From NCBI GenBank assembly GCA_021613535.1, contig CP075493.1, positions 9,300,001 through 9,364,000 of the forward strand: 64,000 nucleotides of DNA, written 5' to 3'. Every line of letters starts with the position of its first letter. Positions within the stretch are counted from its first letter, which is position 1. The notes below the pieces were generated by a model. That model worked only from the letters and a program-made list of their open reading frames with translations, was not told the origin of the DNA and did no database searches. This document shows, in pieces, positions 35,274 to 45,162 of this stretch. Source of the DNA: Adineta vaga (Eukaryota; Rotifera). The position numbers were made by a program, and so were the translations under genes.

Positions 35274-37554
35274 CGACGACGAAGAACAAGTTCAACCACA
35301 GAAAGGAGCACTGGCATCGGCGAAACAGTCTATTCTAAGTATTAATCAAGACAAAAACAAAAGTAAACCTTTGCCTACAAAATCATTAGCAACCAATAAT
35401 CCACTTCAGAAAAAGAACAAGCCTGGTTTGTAACTTTTCTTTTTTAAACACTCGTTCTTGTATTATGATTGTATTTAGATCAAACAGTGTCTAAGAAAGC
35501 AACCGTTGGTGAATCTCAAAAACGATCAGTTAGCTTTGCTGATAAAGGAGGCTAGTTACATTTTTAGAGTTTTTTTGCTGAATTATGTTAATTTTGTAAT
35601 CATGTAGGTCCTCAAGCAAAAAAATCTAAGAATGAAGTTCCTACCAGTAAGAAATATGATGATGACGACGACGACGATGAAGACGATGATGATGATGATG
35701 ATGATGACGGCGATGATGATGATGATGACGATGATGATGATGATGATGAAGACGAAATGCCGAAAAAGCCTATGGGAAAGTTCCCTGTCACAAAACAAGT
35801 GAGTTGCAAAAAGATTCTTATTCAAAATAGTTAAATTAATCTTTAGTCTAAACCTCCCGCCAAGCTAACATTTCTTCAAGATGATAGTGAGGATGACGAC
35901 GACGACGATGATGATGATGATGATGATGAAATACCGAAAACCATTAGGCAAAGTCTCAGCTCCTCAAAAACAAGTGAGTTTTAAAGAAATTTCTATGCAA
36001 ATGAATTATTCAATTTTATAGACCAAATCAATTTCCAAACCATCATTTCCAGATAGTGATGATAGTGACGATGATGATGAGGATGAGGATGAGGATGACG
36101 ACGACGAAGAAGAGGATGAGGAGGATGAACCATCACCCAAGAAATCGATGCTCAAACCTACTTCTATTGGAAAACTAGTGAGTTAGATGAAATCATTACA
36201 AATTAGTCGATGATCAAATCTTTTAGAGCAAACCATCTCCTAAACAATCATTCCTGCAAGACGATGATAGTGATGACGACGACGATGATGATGATGATGA
36301 CGATGAGGATGACGATGATTCAGTATGTATTGAACAAAAATAATGCTATAGAATTGGTTGACGATATATACTTTCTAGTATTAGTCCTAATCTGATAGAT
36401 ATTTATTTTTGAAATTCTAATAATCATTTTTTCTTCCTTTTTTAGGATGATGAAGATGACGATGACGCACCAAAACCACCAAAATCTATCTTGAAACAAA
36501 CACCCTCCAAACAAGTATGTGTATATGAAAATATACATTTTCTTAACTGTTACTCTTTTCATATGTAGATTAAGCCAACTGCTAATTCGATACCAAAGGC
36601 AAAATTCGATGATGACGATGATGATGATGATGATGATAGTGTAAGTTTGATAACTGTTTGTTTACCACATATAATCTACTTCTTTCATCCATATAGGATG
36701 ACGATGATGATAAGACTCCACCACCTGCCAAATCTTCGCCAAAACAACCCTCATCAGCTACTACAACTGCTGCATCAAAACAAAAAACAACACCAACACC
36801 TAACAAAACTGAAACGAAACCATCTACATCAACTGCTACTAAACCAATTACTAAGACTCAACTTTATATCAATTCAATCAAAGAAAGTATTAGTGTATCC
36901 GATATGAAATCACTTTATCCTCAAGCTAAAACAGTTAAACTACAAAAACGTAAAGTTGGTCCAGAACGTAAAACTATGCAGTAAGTCCTTTTTTCATCAT
37001 TATTGCCATACTTACTCTTTATTTACTTAGATTTGCTTTTGTCACATTCGAAAACGAATCTGATTGTGCTAGCGCATTAAAAGCTCATACACAAATAGGT
37101 GGAGAAAAAGTAAATGTATCGTATGCATTTGCTAAAGCGGAAAAGCAACCAAAAGCAGCAGCCAATGAAGTAAATCAAAAAACTCCTCCAACCGAAAATA
37201 CTAATAAAAAACAACCTACTAAATCAGGTTTGTACTAATTTATCTCTTTTTATTTAATTATTTATACTTCTTTTCTTCTTAAGTTGAGAAACAAACATCA
37301 ACAAACTCTATCTACGTTGGTCAATTACCAGAAGATTGTCAAGAAGCTGATTTAAAGAAATTCTTTCCAAAATCAACTAAAATTGAATTATTTGCACCCA
37401 AAACCGGTCCAAAAGGTACGCGACCTAGTTTTGCATTCGTTACTTTTGCAGATGATAATGCTGCAGCTGCGGCGATCAAAATTGGACCAACATTAAAATT
37501 GAAAAATACTCAATTAAAAGTAGCTTATCAAACTAAACGGCCAAATTCCAATTG
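34011..37554 (+). CDS. Nucleolin-like protein with N-terminal RGG domain, acidic exons and three RRMs
   Basis: The product is a likely nucleolar RNA-binding protein. The N-terminus is an RGG/GAR domain (repeats of RGGFGRGGG). RRM1 follows with SIYVGQLP ... HAFIAFPDD. A long middle part has acidic tracts carried by separate exons with Lys/Pro/Ser spacers (35197-36640). Two C-terminal RRMs follow: LYINSIKESISVSDMKSLYP ... FAFVTFENE, and SIYVGQLPEDCQEADLKKFF ... FAFVTFADD. Vertebrate nucleolin has the order acidic-RRMs-GAR; here the GAR comes first. It ends KRPNSN at TGA-preceding codons, stop by 37554. Two exons are one base too long to keep frame (34797-34928, 35847-35973) and one intron (35551-35607) appears to start with GC. 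It may be a damaged copy or an assembly with homopolymer errors. Start ATG 34011 is followed at once by the RGG repeats. Confidence 0.8.
35197..35285 (+). repeat. GAT/GAC trinucleotide tract encoding poly-Asp
   Basis: About 25 consecutive Asp codons lie in an exon of the nucleolin-like gene. Blocks of GAC and GAT alternate rather than being uniform. Confidence 0.85.
35608..36640 (+). repeat. Series of duplicated acidic exons
   Basis: Exons 35608-35798, 35847-35973, 36022-36177, 36227-36322, 36446-36514 and 36569-36640 share one plan: a short K/P/S segment followed or preceded by an Asp run. Three of them carry related openings (PPAKLTFLQDDSEDD, ISKPSFPDSDDSDDD, PSPKQSFLQDDDSDDD), consistent with tandem exon duplication. 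Confidence 0.65.
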
Positions 37555-38045
37555 AAATGACTGATTATAGAAATACTTGCGAATGCATCCATTGTTTTGT
37601 GTTTTTTCTTCTTTTTTTTTCTGTGTTCTGTTTTAATTTTATCTACTGTGTTCTTCTTTTTTTCTGAAGATAAATAATCATTACCGAAAAACAAAATGAA
37701 TAAAATGAGTCTTTTTTTACATAATGTCTACATGCACATGACCGTCAAATTGGGACGTTCGCTGGAATAGAAACTCGAACAATCAATCTTTTTTTTTATT
37801 TTGAGAATATCATAGTAGAGTTACATTTTATCATCTTTATTCAAACAAAAATGATGAAAAATTGACCAAAATTGATACTAAGTAAAGAAAAGCCAATTCT
37901 AGCAGAAATCATGTCATACAATGTATTAAAAAGTTGAAACTAAACAACTGCCCGTAAGAAAATTTAATAATAAAACAGTTACATAATTCGTATTCATTAC
38001 TGTGGTTCTATATATATATATATATGTATTCAGAATAATATTAGT
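37555..38045. other. Intergenic between convergent genes
   Basis: This is the shared 3' region of the nucleolin-like (+) and TMEM272-like (-) genes. It contains T-runs and an (AT)n tract near 38013-38028, with no gene. Confidence 0.5.
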
Positions 38046-40381
38046 CTAAACTTGTATTGGATCATCATGTTCCGCTCTGGCAGCTCTAATACAACAACTG
38101 CCGCATAAAGAGATAAGTACGGCTATAGATGTGATGATCAATGTTATAAAAGCACAGTAGAACACAGTACTATCACAATAGTAACTTAAATTCGAAGGAT
38201 CATCAAATTGTACTATTGCATACGCACCAAATATCCAAACACATCCCTAATTAAAAGCATATTATTATTGTTTAGAACAATTAGAAAAATAACTTACGAC
38301 AAAAAACCATCCAAGATATATAATATATAATAAATATTGAAAAAATGAGCCAATATCTTTTGCTTTGCCCATTTTATTTTTCAAAAAAAACTATAAATAA
38401 AATAAAAATTATTAGAGAGATATCTATCATCTGAATTCGATTAGACGAATACCTCAATTGATCTCTTAACGATATGCAAAGTTATTTCATATTCAATGTT
38501 CAATGATGTAATAGCTTTGGTATACTTATTCTATTTCCATACTACATTCTCATTTTAGAGACATACTGCATTATAGAACTTTTCAACTTTAGAAAGAAAG
38601 ATATCTTACCATGCTAACTATTAGTACAAGTAAAGATATCCCAAGGATGCCTGACACCAGAAGATACGTTGGAATAAGATCATTCATAGGACAACTGTTC
38701 TTGTACATACTACCAATGATAACCTGAACGATAGGTAAGATTAATAGGATACCAACAAGCCCGACAACTATTGAAAATTTTTGTGATAATCCTACAATTT
38801 TGTCCAAAATACCATTAGACTCATCTGATGTAATTTTGGCTTTGCATGTCCGAGAAGAGTTTGGATTTCCTGATTAGATGGTGCTTCGATATCTGGATCA
38901 AGTACTATTTCGTTTTCATTGACACGAGTTATTTTATCATCAGGAATTGATACAATACTCGGTTTGTCATTGTCAAAAGTTGATGTCTTTGTTGATACAC
39001 CTGTGTTTACAATCTGACTAAGATTTTTGTTTGATCCTTGATTATTTGTACTTTGCAATAGTATTTCATCTTGCTTAATGGGTTTAGGCTCAACCGAATT
39101 ATTAATAATAATAATATCGGTAGGCTTGCTTAGTGCTTGATTATCTTCATTATTCGAAGTTGTTGTAGCATTTAATGATGATGATAATACGTCTTCTTTT
39201 TTATCATCTGATATGATTTGACTTTCTTTGGCACTGTCTGGTACATCAGTTGCAGTTAGAGAAGGAACATCTGGATTTTCTGGTTTGCCTGTTGTTACTT
39301 CATTTACCGTAGACGTCGACTCTTCAGGTGCACTGGCTGTCTTATCAACTGCATCTTTTGAATCTGTCGAAATCGGTGTTGTTTCATTTGTCGCATTGGT
39401 TGAATTCTGAGTTGTTTCTGATAATGGTTCATTACCCGCATTTATTGAATCTTGTGTTGTTATTGTTGTTGGTTCACTACTAGCATCTGATGGTGCCTGT
39501 GTACTCAATGATGGCTCATCTGTTACATTTGTCGACTGTATCGGTGTTACTGTTGCTTCTTCATCCGCATCTGTTGAATCTTGAGTTTTTGATGGTGGTT
39601 CACCTTCCACATTCGTTGAGTCATTAGATGTTGCTGGTGGTTCATCACTTTTATTTGTCAACTCTTGATTTACTGTTGTAGCATTTGCATCGACTGTATC
39701 GTTAGCTGGTGGCGGTTCTTCTGCTGAATCATTAGATGTTGCTGGTGGTTCATCGCTTTTATTTGCCGACTCTTGAGCTGGTGTTGTAGCATTTGCATCG
39801 GCTGTATCGTTAACTGGTGGTGGTTCATCGGCTGTATCATTAGATGTTGCTGGTGGTTCATCGGCTGTATCGTTAACTGGTGGTGGTTCATCTGCTGAAT
39901 CATTAGATGTTGCTGGTGGTTCATCACTTTTATTTGTCGACTCTTGAGCTGGTGTTGTAGCATTTGCATCGGCTGTATCGTTAGCTGGTGGTGGTTCATC
40001 TGCTGAATCATTAGATGTTGCTGATGGTTCATCACTTTTATTTGTCGACTCTTCAGCTGCTACTTCTGTTGACGCTGCTGCAGACTCTTCATTTTTATCT
40101 GTTGATTGTGTCGGTGCTGCTTCATTGCTTGTGTCTGAGACAGGATTCGTATCCTGCTGGGAGTCGCCTTTAGCGCTCACACTTTCTGTTCCTGTTGCAT
40201 TGGTGTCGGACACCTGCTCGTCTTGTTTAGTTGGTTCCATTTCAGTACCTTCTTTTCGTTCATCTGCATCGCTCTTAGGATTCTCGTCAGTATGTTTGCT
40301 GGCGTCCTTGTCATTTTGTCTATTTTCATCTATTTCGGATTGCTGTTTCTGATCTTTTTCTTCATCTTTTTGGTCATCCAT
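38046..40381 (-). CDS. Repeat-rich disordered ORF leading into a TMEM272-like four-TM module
   Basis: From ATG 40379-40381 an open frame of about 520 residues is acidic, Ser/Thr/Pro/Asn-rich and repetitive (units such as ESTNKSDEPPATSNDSADEPP), with no signal peptide. Near 38800-38880 it stops in its own frame. A second frame (ITSDESNGILDKIVGLSQK...) continues without an ATG into a TMEM272-like module, over exons to 38610, 38298-38390 and 38046-38246. That module has TM1 FSIVVGLVGILLILPIVQVI, the motif IGSMYKNSCPMNDLIPTYLL, then two more TM pairs and CCIRAARAEHDDPIQV. Human TMEM272 has the same IGAMY..CP..PIYL motif. The two parts join either through a 56-nt GT..AG intron (GTGTCAATG...AATCAG, about 38876-38931) or after a one-base loss in an A-run. 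A single fused protein is likely but unproven. Confidence 0.65.
39605..40051 (-). repeat. Coding minisatellite, about 108-nt unit
   Basis: Three to four tandem copies of a unit of about 36 codons (ESTNKSDEPPATSNDSADEPP then PVNDTADANATTPAQ). One copy has an internal duplication of about 21 codons. Copies differ by scattered substitutions, several of them synonymous. Confidence 0.85.
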
Positions 40382-41605
40382 GCTAATGTAAATAAAACAG
40401 AAAAGTTAAAAATGTACGTCATTATATTATTCTTGAGAAGGAATATAGATAAAGCTTTTATGATGTCAAAAGGAGATAGATATGATGTGCTTATTATGAC
40501 ATTCATCCAAGACGTGAAAGTAGTAAAAAAAAACCGCAAACTCAAAACATAAATAAAAGTGGTTTTTTCCCAACCATAAACGTTTTGCATATATACTTAA
40601 AAATAAATAAAAGAAGCATACGTAAATTTAGTATTATTATTGATATCTTGAATACAATTTCTAATATTTGGGCTTATGTACTTTTAAATTGAAATTTACT
40701 ACTTATAATTAACGCTTGCTGAGCATATACCAATCACTTTATTTATATAAAATAGATCATACCTGAACAGATTCGTTTGTTCCAATGTCAATATGATCTT
40801 CTATTCCAAGTTTTCTTCTTCTCAGTATTACCACAATACACAGTTTTCTTTTTATCCCACCAGACGAATTTTGTCAGAGGTAAATTATCTTCACTCGTAA
40901 CTTTGCCGATTTACGTCGGTTTTATGTCTTTATACATGCAGGAAAAAAAACGAATAACGTCTATATCGGTTATCTTTTCATTCTGAATGATACGAAGTTG
41001 AAAAAAAAAGAGATAACATTGCTCCATTCAACAGTTGGCTAGAGCAAAGATGTAAGAAGTGAGAAAGAAAAAGTCATCTCAAGATGTTTATTTATAAATT
41101 TGAATTTCAGATCAGAGAAGAAAGAAACTCGAAACAGGTTTTTTTGAGTATTTTCTTAATTAATCTAATCAAAATCTTTGTTCATTCTTAATGAAGATCA
41201 ATTCAATTAATGATAGTACAGAATTGATTATATTTTAATATTGTATATATTTCAATAAAATATCTTGTGTGAAAGAGCGTATGTTTTATCAGTAGTTATC
41301 TTCGAAGGTTAAAGTTTTGAAAAGGACTGACTTATCGATGATGTCAATTAACTTAGAACAATACGAATATAATCAATTATCTTTCTTGCTTTACAAAATA
41401 ACATCAACTAGCAAACATAGACGATGATAATATATGTTTTTTTCAATTTCATTTCATGATCATGAACTGAGAGAAATCTTATTTTTATTGGACTTAAATT
41501 CTATCCAATAAGAACTTCTCTGATTAATCATCCGATCCGACATCTATTAATAGTCAAACAAATAAAACGACGTTTCGTGTATTCTATTCATTTTAGATTA
41601 AACAA
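40382..41605. promoter_or_regulatory. Divergent intergenic region, repeat/TMEM272 gene (-) and PSMD7 (+)
   Basis: A 1.2-kb AT-rich head-to-head spacer must carry both promoters. TTTATATAAAA around 40740 is TATA-like on either strand. A pyrimidine-AG site at 41595-41596 precedes the PSMD7 ATG by 9 nt. No ORF in it has coding features. Confidence 0.4.
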
Positions 41606-42908
41606 ATGCCACCACCAGCAACTACAACATCGGCTAAGCCGACCGGTGATGAACAAGTTCCCAATGAAAATGGTTTATCAATCGAAAAAAATCTTTCATC
41701 ATCAATATCTCCATTGAATAAAATTGAAAAAGTCGTTGTTCATCCACTTGTTCTTCTCAGTGTAGTTGATCATTTTAATCGTATGGGAAAAATAGGAAAT
41801 TCACAACGTGTTGTTGGACTCTTACTTGGTTCACTTAAGAATAAAATTCTTGATGTTTCAAATAGTTTTGCATGTAAGATTTGTTCTAATTAATCGATTT
41901 ATAATAATCCGTTTTCTTTCATTTTGTTTTGCATAGTACCATTCGATGAAGAAGATAAAGAAAAAGATGTTTGGTTTCTTGATCATGAATATTTGGAAAA
42001 TATGTACACAATGTTTAGAAAAGTCAATGGTGAGAAAGATACACATGATAGATGTAAAGAAATAACATGATGTTTATTTTAGCTCGTGAACGTATTGTTG
42101 GATGGTATCATACTGGTCCCAAATTGCATCGAAATGATATTTCAATTAATGAATTAATTCGAGGATATCATCCAGATTCAGTTCTTGTTATAATCGATGC
42201 AAAACCAAAAGATTTAGGTTTGCCAACCGAAGCTTATATGGCTGTCGAAGAAATTCATGATGTGAGTCAATTGATTTCATAATTTATTTTCTTTATCTTT
42301 ATTCCAATAGGATGGAAGTCCAGCATCGAAAACATTCGAACATTTACCATCAGAGATTGGTGCAGAAGAAGCAGAAGAAGTTGGTGTCGAACATCTTCTT
42401 CGGTATGTAATGAAACATTGAAATAATGCTATTGAATGATCTTTCTTCGATGGTTCTTAGTGATATTCGTAATGCAACTGTTGGTACATTATCTCAACGT
42501 ATAACGAATCAGTTAATGGGTCTTAAAGGTTTAACAAAAAGTTTATATGATGTTCGGGCATATCTTGATAAGCTATTAGCAAATAAATTACCATTAAATC
42601 ATCAAATTTTATCACATATCCAAGATATGTTTAATTTATTACCAGATGTTACTCAGCAAGATTTGATCAAATCAATTTATGTGAAAACAAATGATGAAAT
42701 GTTACTTGTTTATCTTTCATCATTGATTCGTTCGATTATAGCTTTACATAATTTAATTATGAATAAAATTCAAAATTCTGATGCTGAAAAAACAGACAGT
42801 ACAACAACGGCAACGACAGCAACATCAACAACAGCGGCGACAAATGCTGATAAGAAAGGAGAAAAAGGAAGCGGTGATAAATCAACAACAAATGGCAACT
42901 CTGGTTAA
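41606..42908 (+). CDS. PSMD7: 26S proteasome regulatory subunit Rpn8 (PSMD7)
   Basis: Rpn8 is the inactive MPN partner of the deubiquitinase Rpn11 in the 19S lid. Five exons are joined by short introns. The MPN domain has [18 protein letters not shown] and [11 protein letters not shown], then [37 protein letters not shown] (given here in part as a landmark region) and [19 protein letters not shown]. No JAMM zinc motif is present, as expected for this subunit. The helical C-terminal part [20 protein letters not shown] ... [11 protein letters not shown] and [20 protein letters not shown] is nearly identical to human. An N-terminal extension of about 35 residues and a Thr/Ala/Gly-rich tail replace the human KE-rich tail. 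AATAAA at 42953-42958. Confidence 0.96.
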
Positions 42909-43050
42909 AAAATATATCTCTCTTTTTCTTGTTCTTTCTCTTCTTTTATTTGAATAAACTCGAACTCGAAAGAGTCAAAAAGAAAAAGAAAGAGTCAATC
43001 ATATTCTGTCATACAAACAAGTTCATTCTATGAATTTCTTGTACGTTTTT

Positions 43051-43052
43051 AG
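43051..43052 (+). promoter_or_regulatory. Candidate trans-splice acceptor abutting SMPD2 ATG
   Basis: GTTTTTAG lies directly before the ATG at 43053, 142 nt after the PSMD7 stop and about 93 nt after its AATAAA. No donor that would make it a cis intron is evident in the gap. Confidence 0.4.
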
Positions 43053-44499
43053 ATGCAATTGCGAGTTCTTACTTTAAACATTTGGGGCGTGCATTATTTG
43101 GCGAAACTTATTGATCAACGAATTCAAGCATTAGTTCAACATTTACTAAACACTGATGTAATTTATGATATTATTGGATTACAAGAGGTAAATTTAAAAT
43201 AAGACTAATAGGTTTCGGATGGTTTTCTTTTGATTTTTGTAGGTTTGGAGTAAAACTGATTATTTGTACATACGTGATCAGATAAAAAATATTTATCCAC
43301 ATAGTTATTATTTTTTAAGTGGCCTATTCGGTTCAGGTTGTTGTATCTTTTCTCGCCATCCAATCATTGGAGTTTATGAACATTTATATACATTGAATGG
43401 TAACAAACAAAGACATATCATAATACACTCAGATGAATTTATATTTCAGGATTTCCTCATAAAATCCAACACGGTGATTATTTTGCTGGGAAATTAATTG
43501 GTTTATGTAAAATTTTAATTAATGATTTTGTCGTCAATGTTTATAATACACATTTACATGCGAATTATCATCATGTTATTCCACAAGATATCTATTTAGG
43601 ACATCGAATATGTCAAGCATATGAATTGATTCAATTCATTGAAAGTACTTCGTCAGCCGAAACAACAAATTTAACCATTCTCTTAGGTGATTTAAATTTA
43701 ACAAGTACAGATTTAGGTTTTCAACTTATTCGCGGTGTTTTACAACTTCATGATTCTTTTCTCGATCGTATTAATAAAGTCAGTTGATACTTGATGAACA
43801 AAATATAATTTTCTTCTCTATCTAAAGGATATTTTTGATCCATCTGTTGGTAATAATGGTATGACATGTGATTTACCTGATAATCCATATGTTATTCCAC
43901 ATGAACATCAAGGTGATGGTGAACGTATCGACTATATACTTTTTCGAGCACGACACGGTTTGTACAAAATTTCAATTGATGAAATATAAAAACAATATAT
44001 TGTCACTTTTCTTTTGATAGATAATGTTAAATGTCTCGAAGCATATCCAACCTTACATAAAGTTCCGAATAATGCCACTGGACTTTATTATTCTGATCAT
44101 TTAGCTATGTATGCTTTATTTGAAATCGATCGAAATGCTTCAGAAAAAGCAATTAAACCACTTGAAGATGTTGAAATAGCTGATGAACAAACCCGAGAAA
44201 TTCTTCATTCAGCTTGTATCATTGTTGAAGAGACTATTCAACGTATCCAACGTCAACGATTATATTGTGCTTTTGCTGTATTTATTCTAGTTTTTATTCT
44301 CTTCTCAATTAATGGCAATTCTTTAACCAATAGTTATCTTTATACAACATTTACTATTATAAAAAATCTTCTTTGCATCATTGGAATTGCTGTATGTGTA
44401 TGGTTTATTTGTTTGGGTAAACCTGTCGAACGTAATGCATTAAGTTCTATACAAAATGCAATGCGAATACGATTACGTGCAGCACATTTTACTTATTAA
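43053..44499 (+). CDS. SMPD2: Neutral sphingomyelinase (SMPD2-like)
   Basis: This is a Mg2+-dependent phosphodiesterase of the endonuclease/exonuclease/phosphatase fold that cleaves sphingomyelin to ceramide at ER/Golgi or plasma membranes. Exons are joined in frame over five short introns. Catalytic landmarks are LTLNIWGVHYL (Asn), GLQEVW (metal Glu), GSGCCIFSRHPI, YNTHLHANYH, LLGDLNLTS (Asp/Asn), GERIDYILF and the catalytic His in YYSDHLAMYA. The C-terminus has two hydrophobic helices (LYCAFAVFILVFILFSI and IIKNLLCIIGIAVCVWFI), as in SMPD2. The start ATG at 43053 is abutted by an acceptor-like AG and the first residues MQLRVLTLNIWG begin the catalytic domain directly. Confidence 0.94.
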
Positions 44500-45162
44500 T
44501 CATTTCTTTTGGCATCTTTAATTAAGATGTTTAGTAAATAGATAAAGAACAATATTTCTACATTGAAAATGTGATTATTTATTTGATTTTGTAAATAAAA
44601 TTTCAATAATTATCGTTATGAGAATGTAAAATTCGTCTATTGATCGATGACATTGTTTGAAAATAGAAAGTCAATAAAATTTTACTCTATATCAAATAAG
44701 TTATAATCGAGCGATAAATCTCTTCAAAAACGGGGCGAATCATTTTCTTTCCCGATGTCATCAGGATATAAAATAAAGAACGAGAAAAAATATTTAAAGA
44801 AAGAAGGATCATTATATGACAAAAAAATGTTTCGTTGTCATTTGATTTTAATATAAAGAAAAGAAAAAAAAATGTCAACAGCAACCTAGAAACAATACCC
44901 GAAACAAATCCAAGTAAGATTTGATATCATAGAGTTAGTTAAGAACATTCGCATCATGAATGAGAGTAGTTCTCTTCCATTTTGCTTTCCATAGAGACCT
45001 CTTTGTGGTAAACATAACATATATTTTTTGTATTCTGTAAGAACGAATGGAATACAATCTTCTTTCTTCCTTTATGATTATGACAGAAAGAAGAAGAAGA
45101 AGAAGATAGGAATATTTTAGTTCTTCTTGTCTAATTCACATTCCTTCGGTTTTTTTTTCATC
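44500..45162. other. Intergenic SMPD2-ABC transporter
   Basis: About 660 nt of AT-rich sequence with a (GAA)n-like purine tract near 45088-45106. No gene seen. Confidence 0.5.

Noticed and set aside
34957-35295. Ile/Val- and Ser-rich open frames antisense to the acidic exons
   Set aside because: They are the reverse reading of GAT/GAC repeats in the nucleolin-like gene.
39670-40035. Met/His/Gln-rich open frame within the repeat ORF
   Set aside because: Alternative frame of the coding minisatellite; the Ser/Thr/Glu frame is far longer and starts with ATG.
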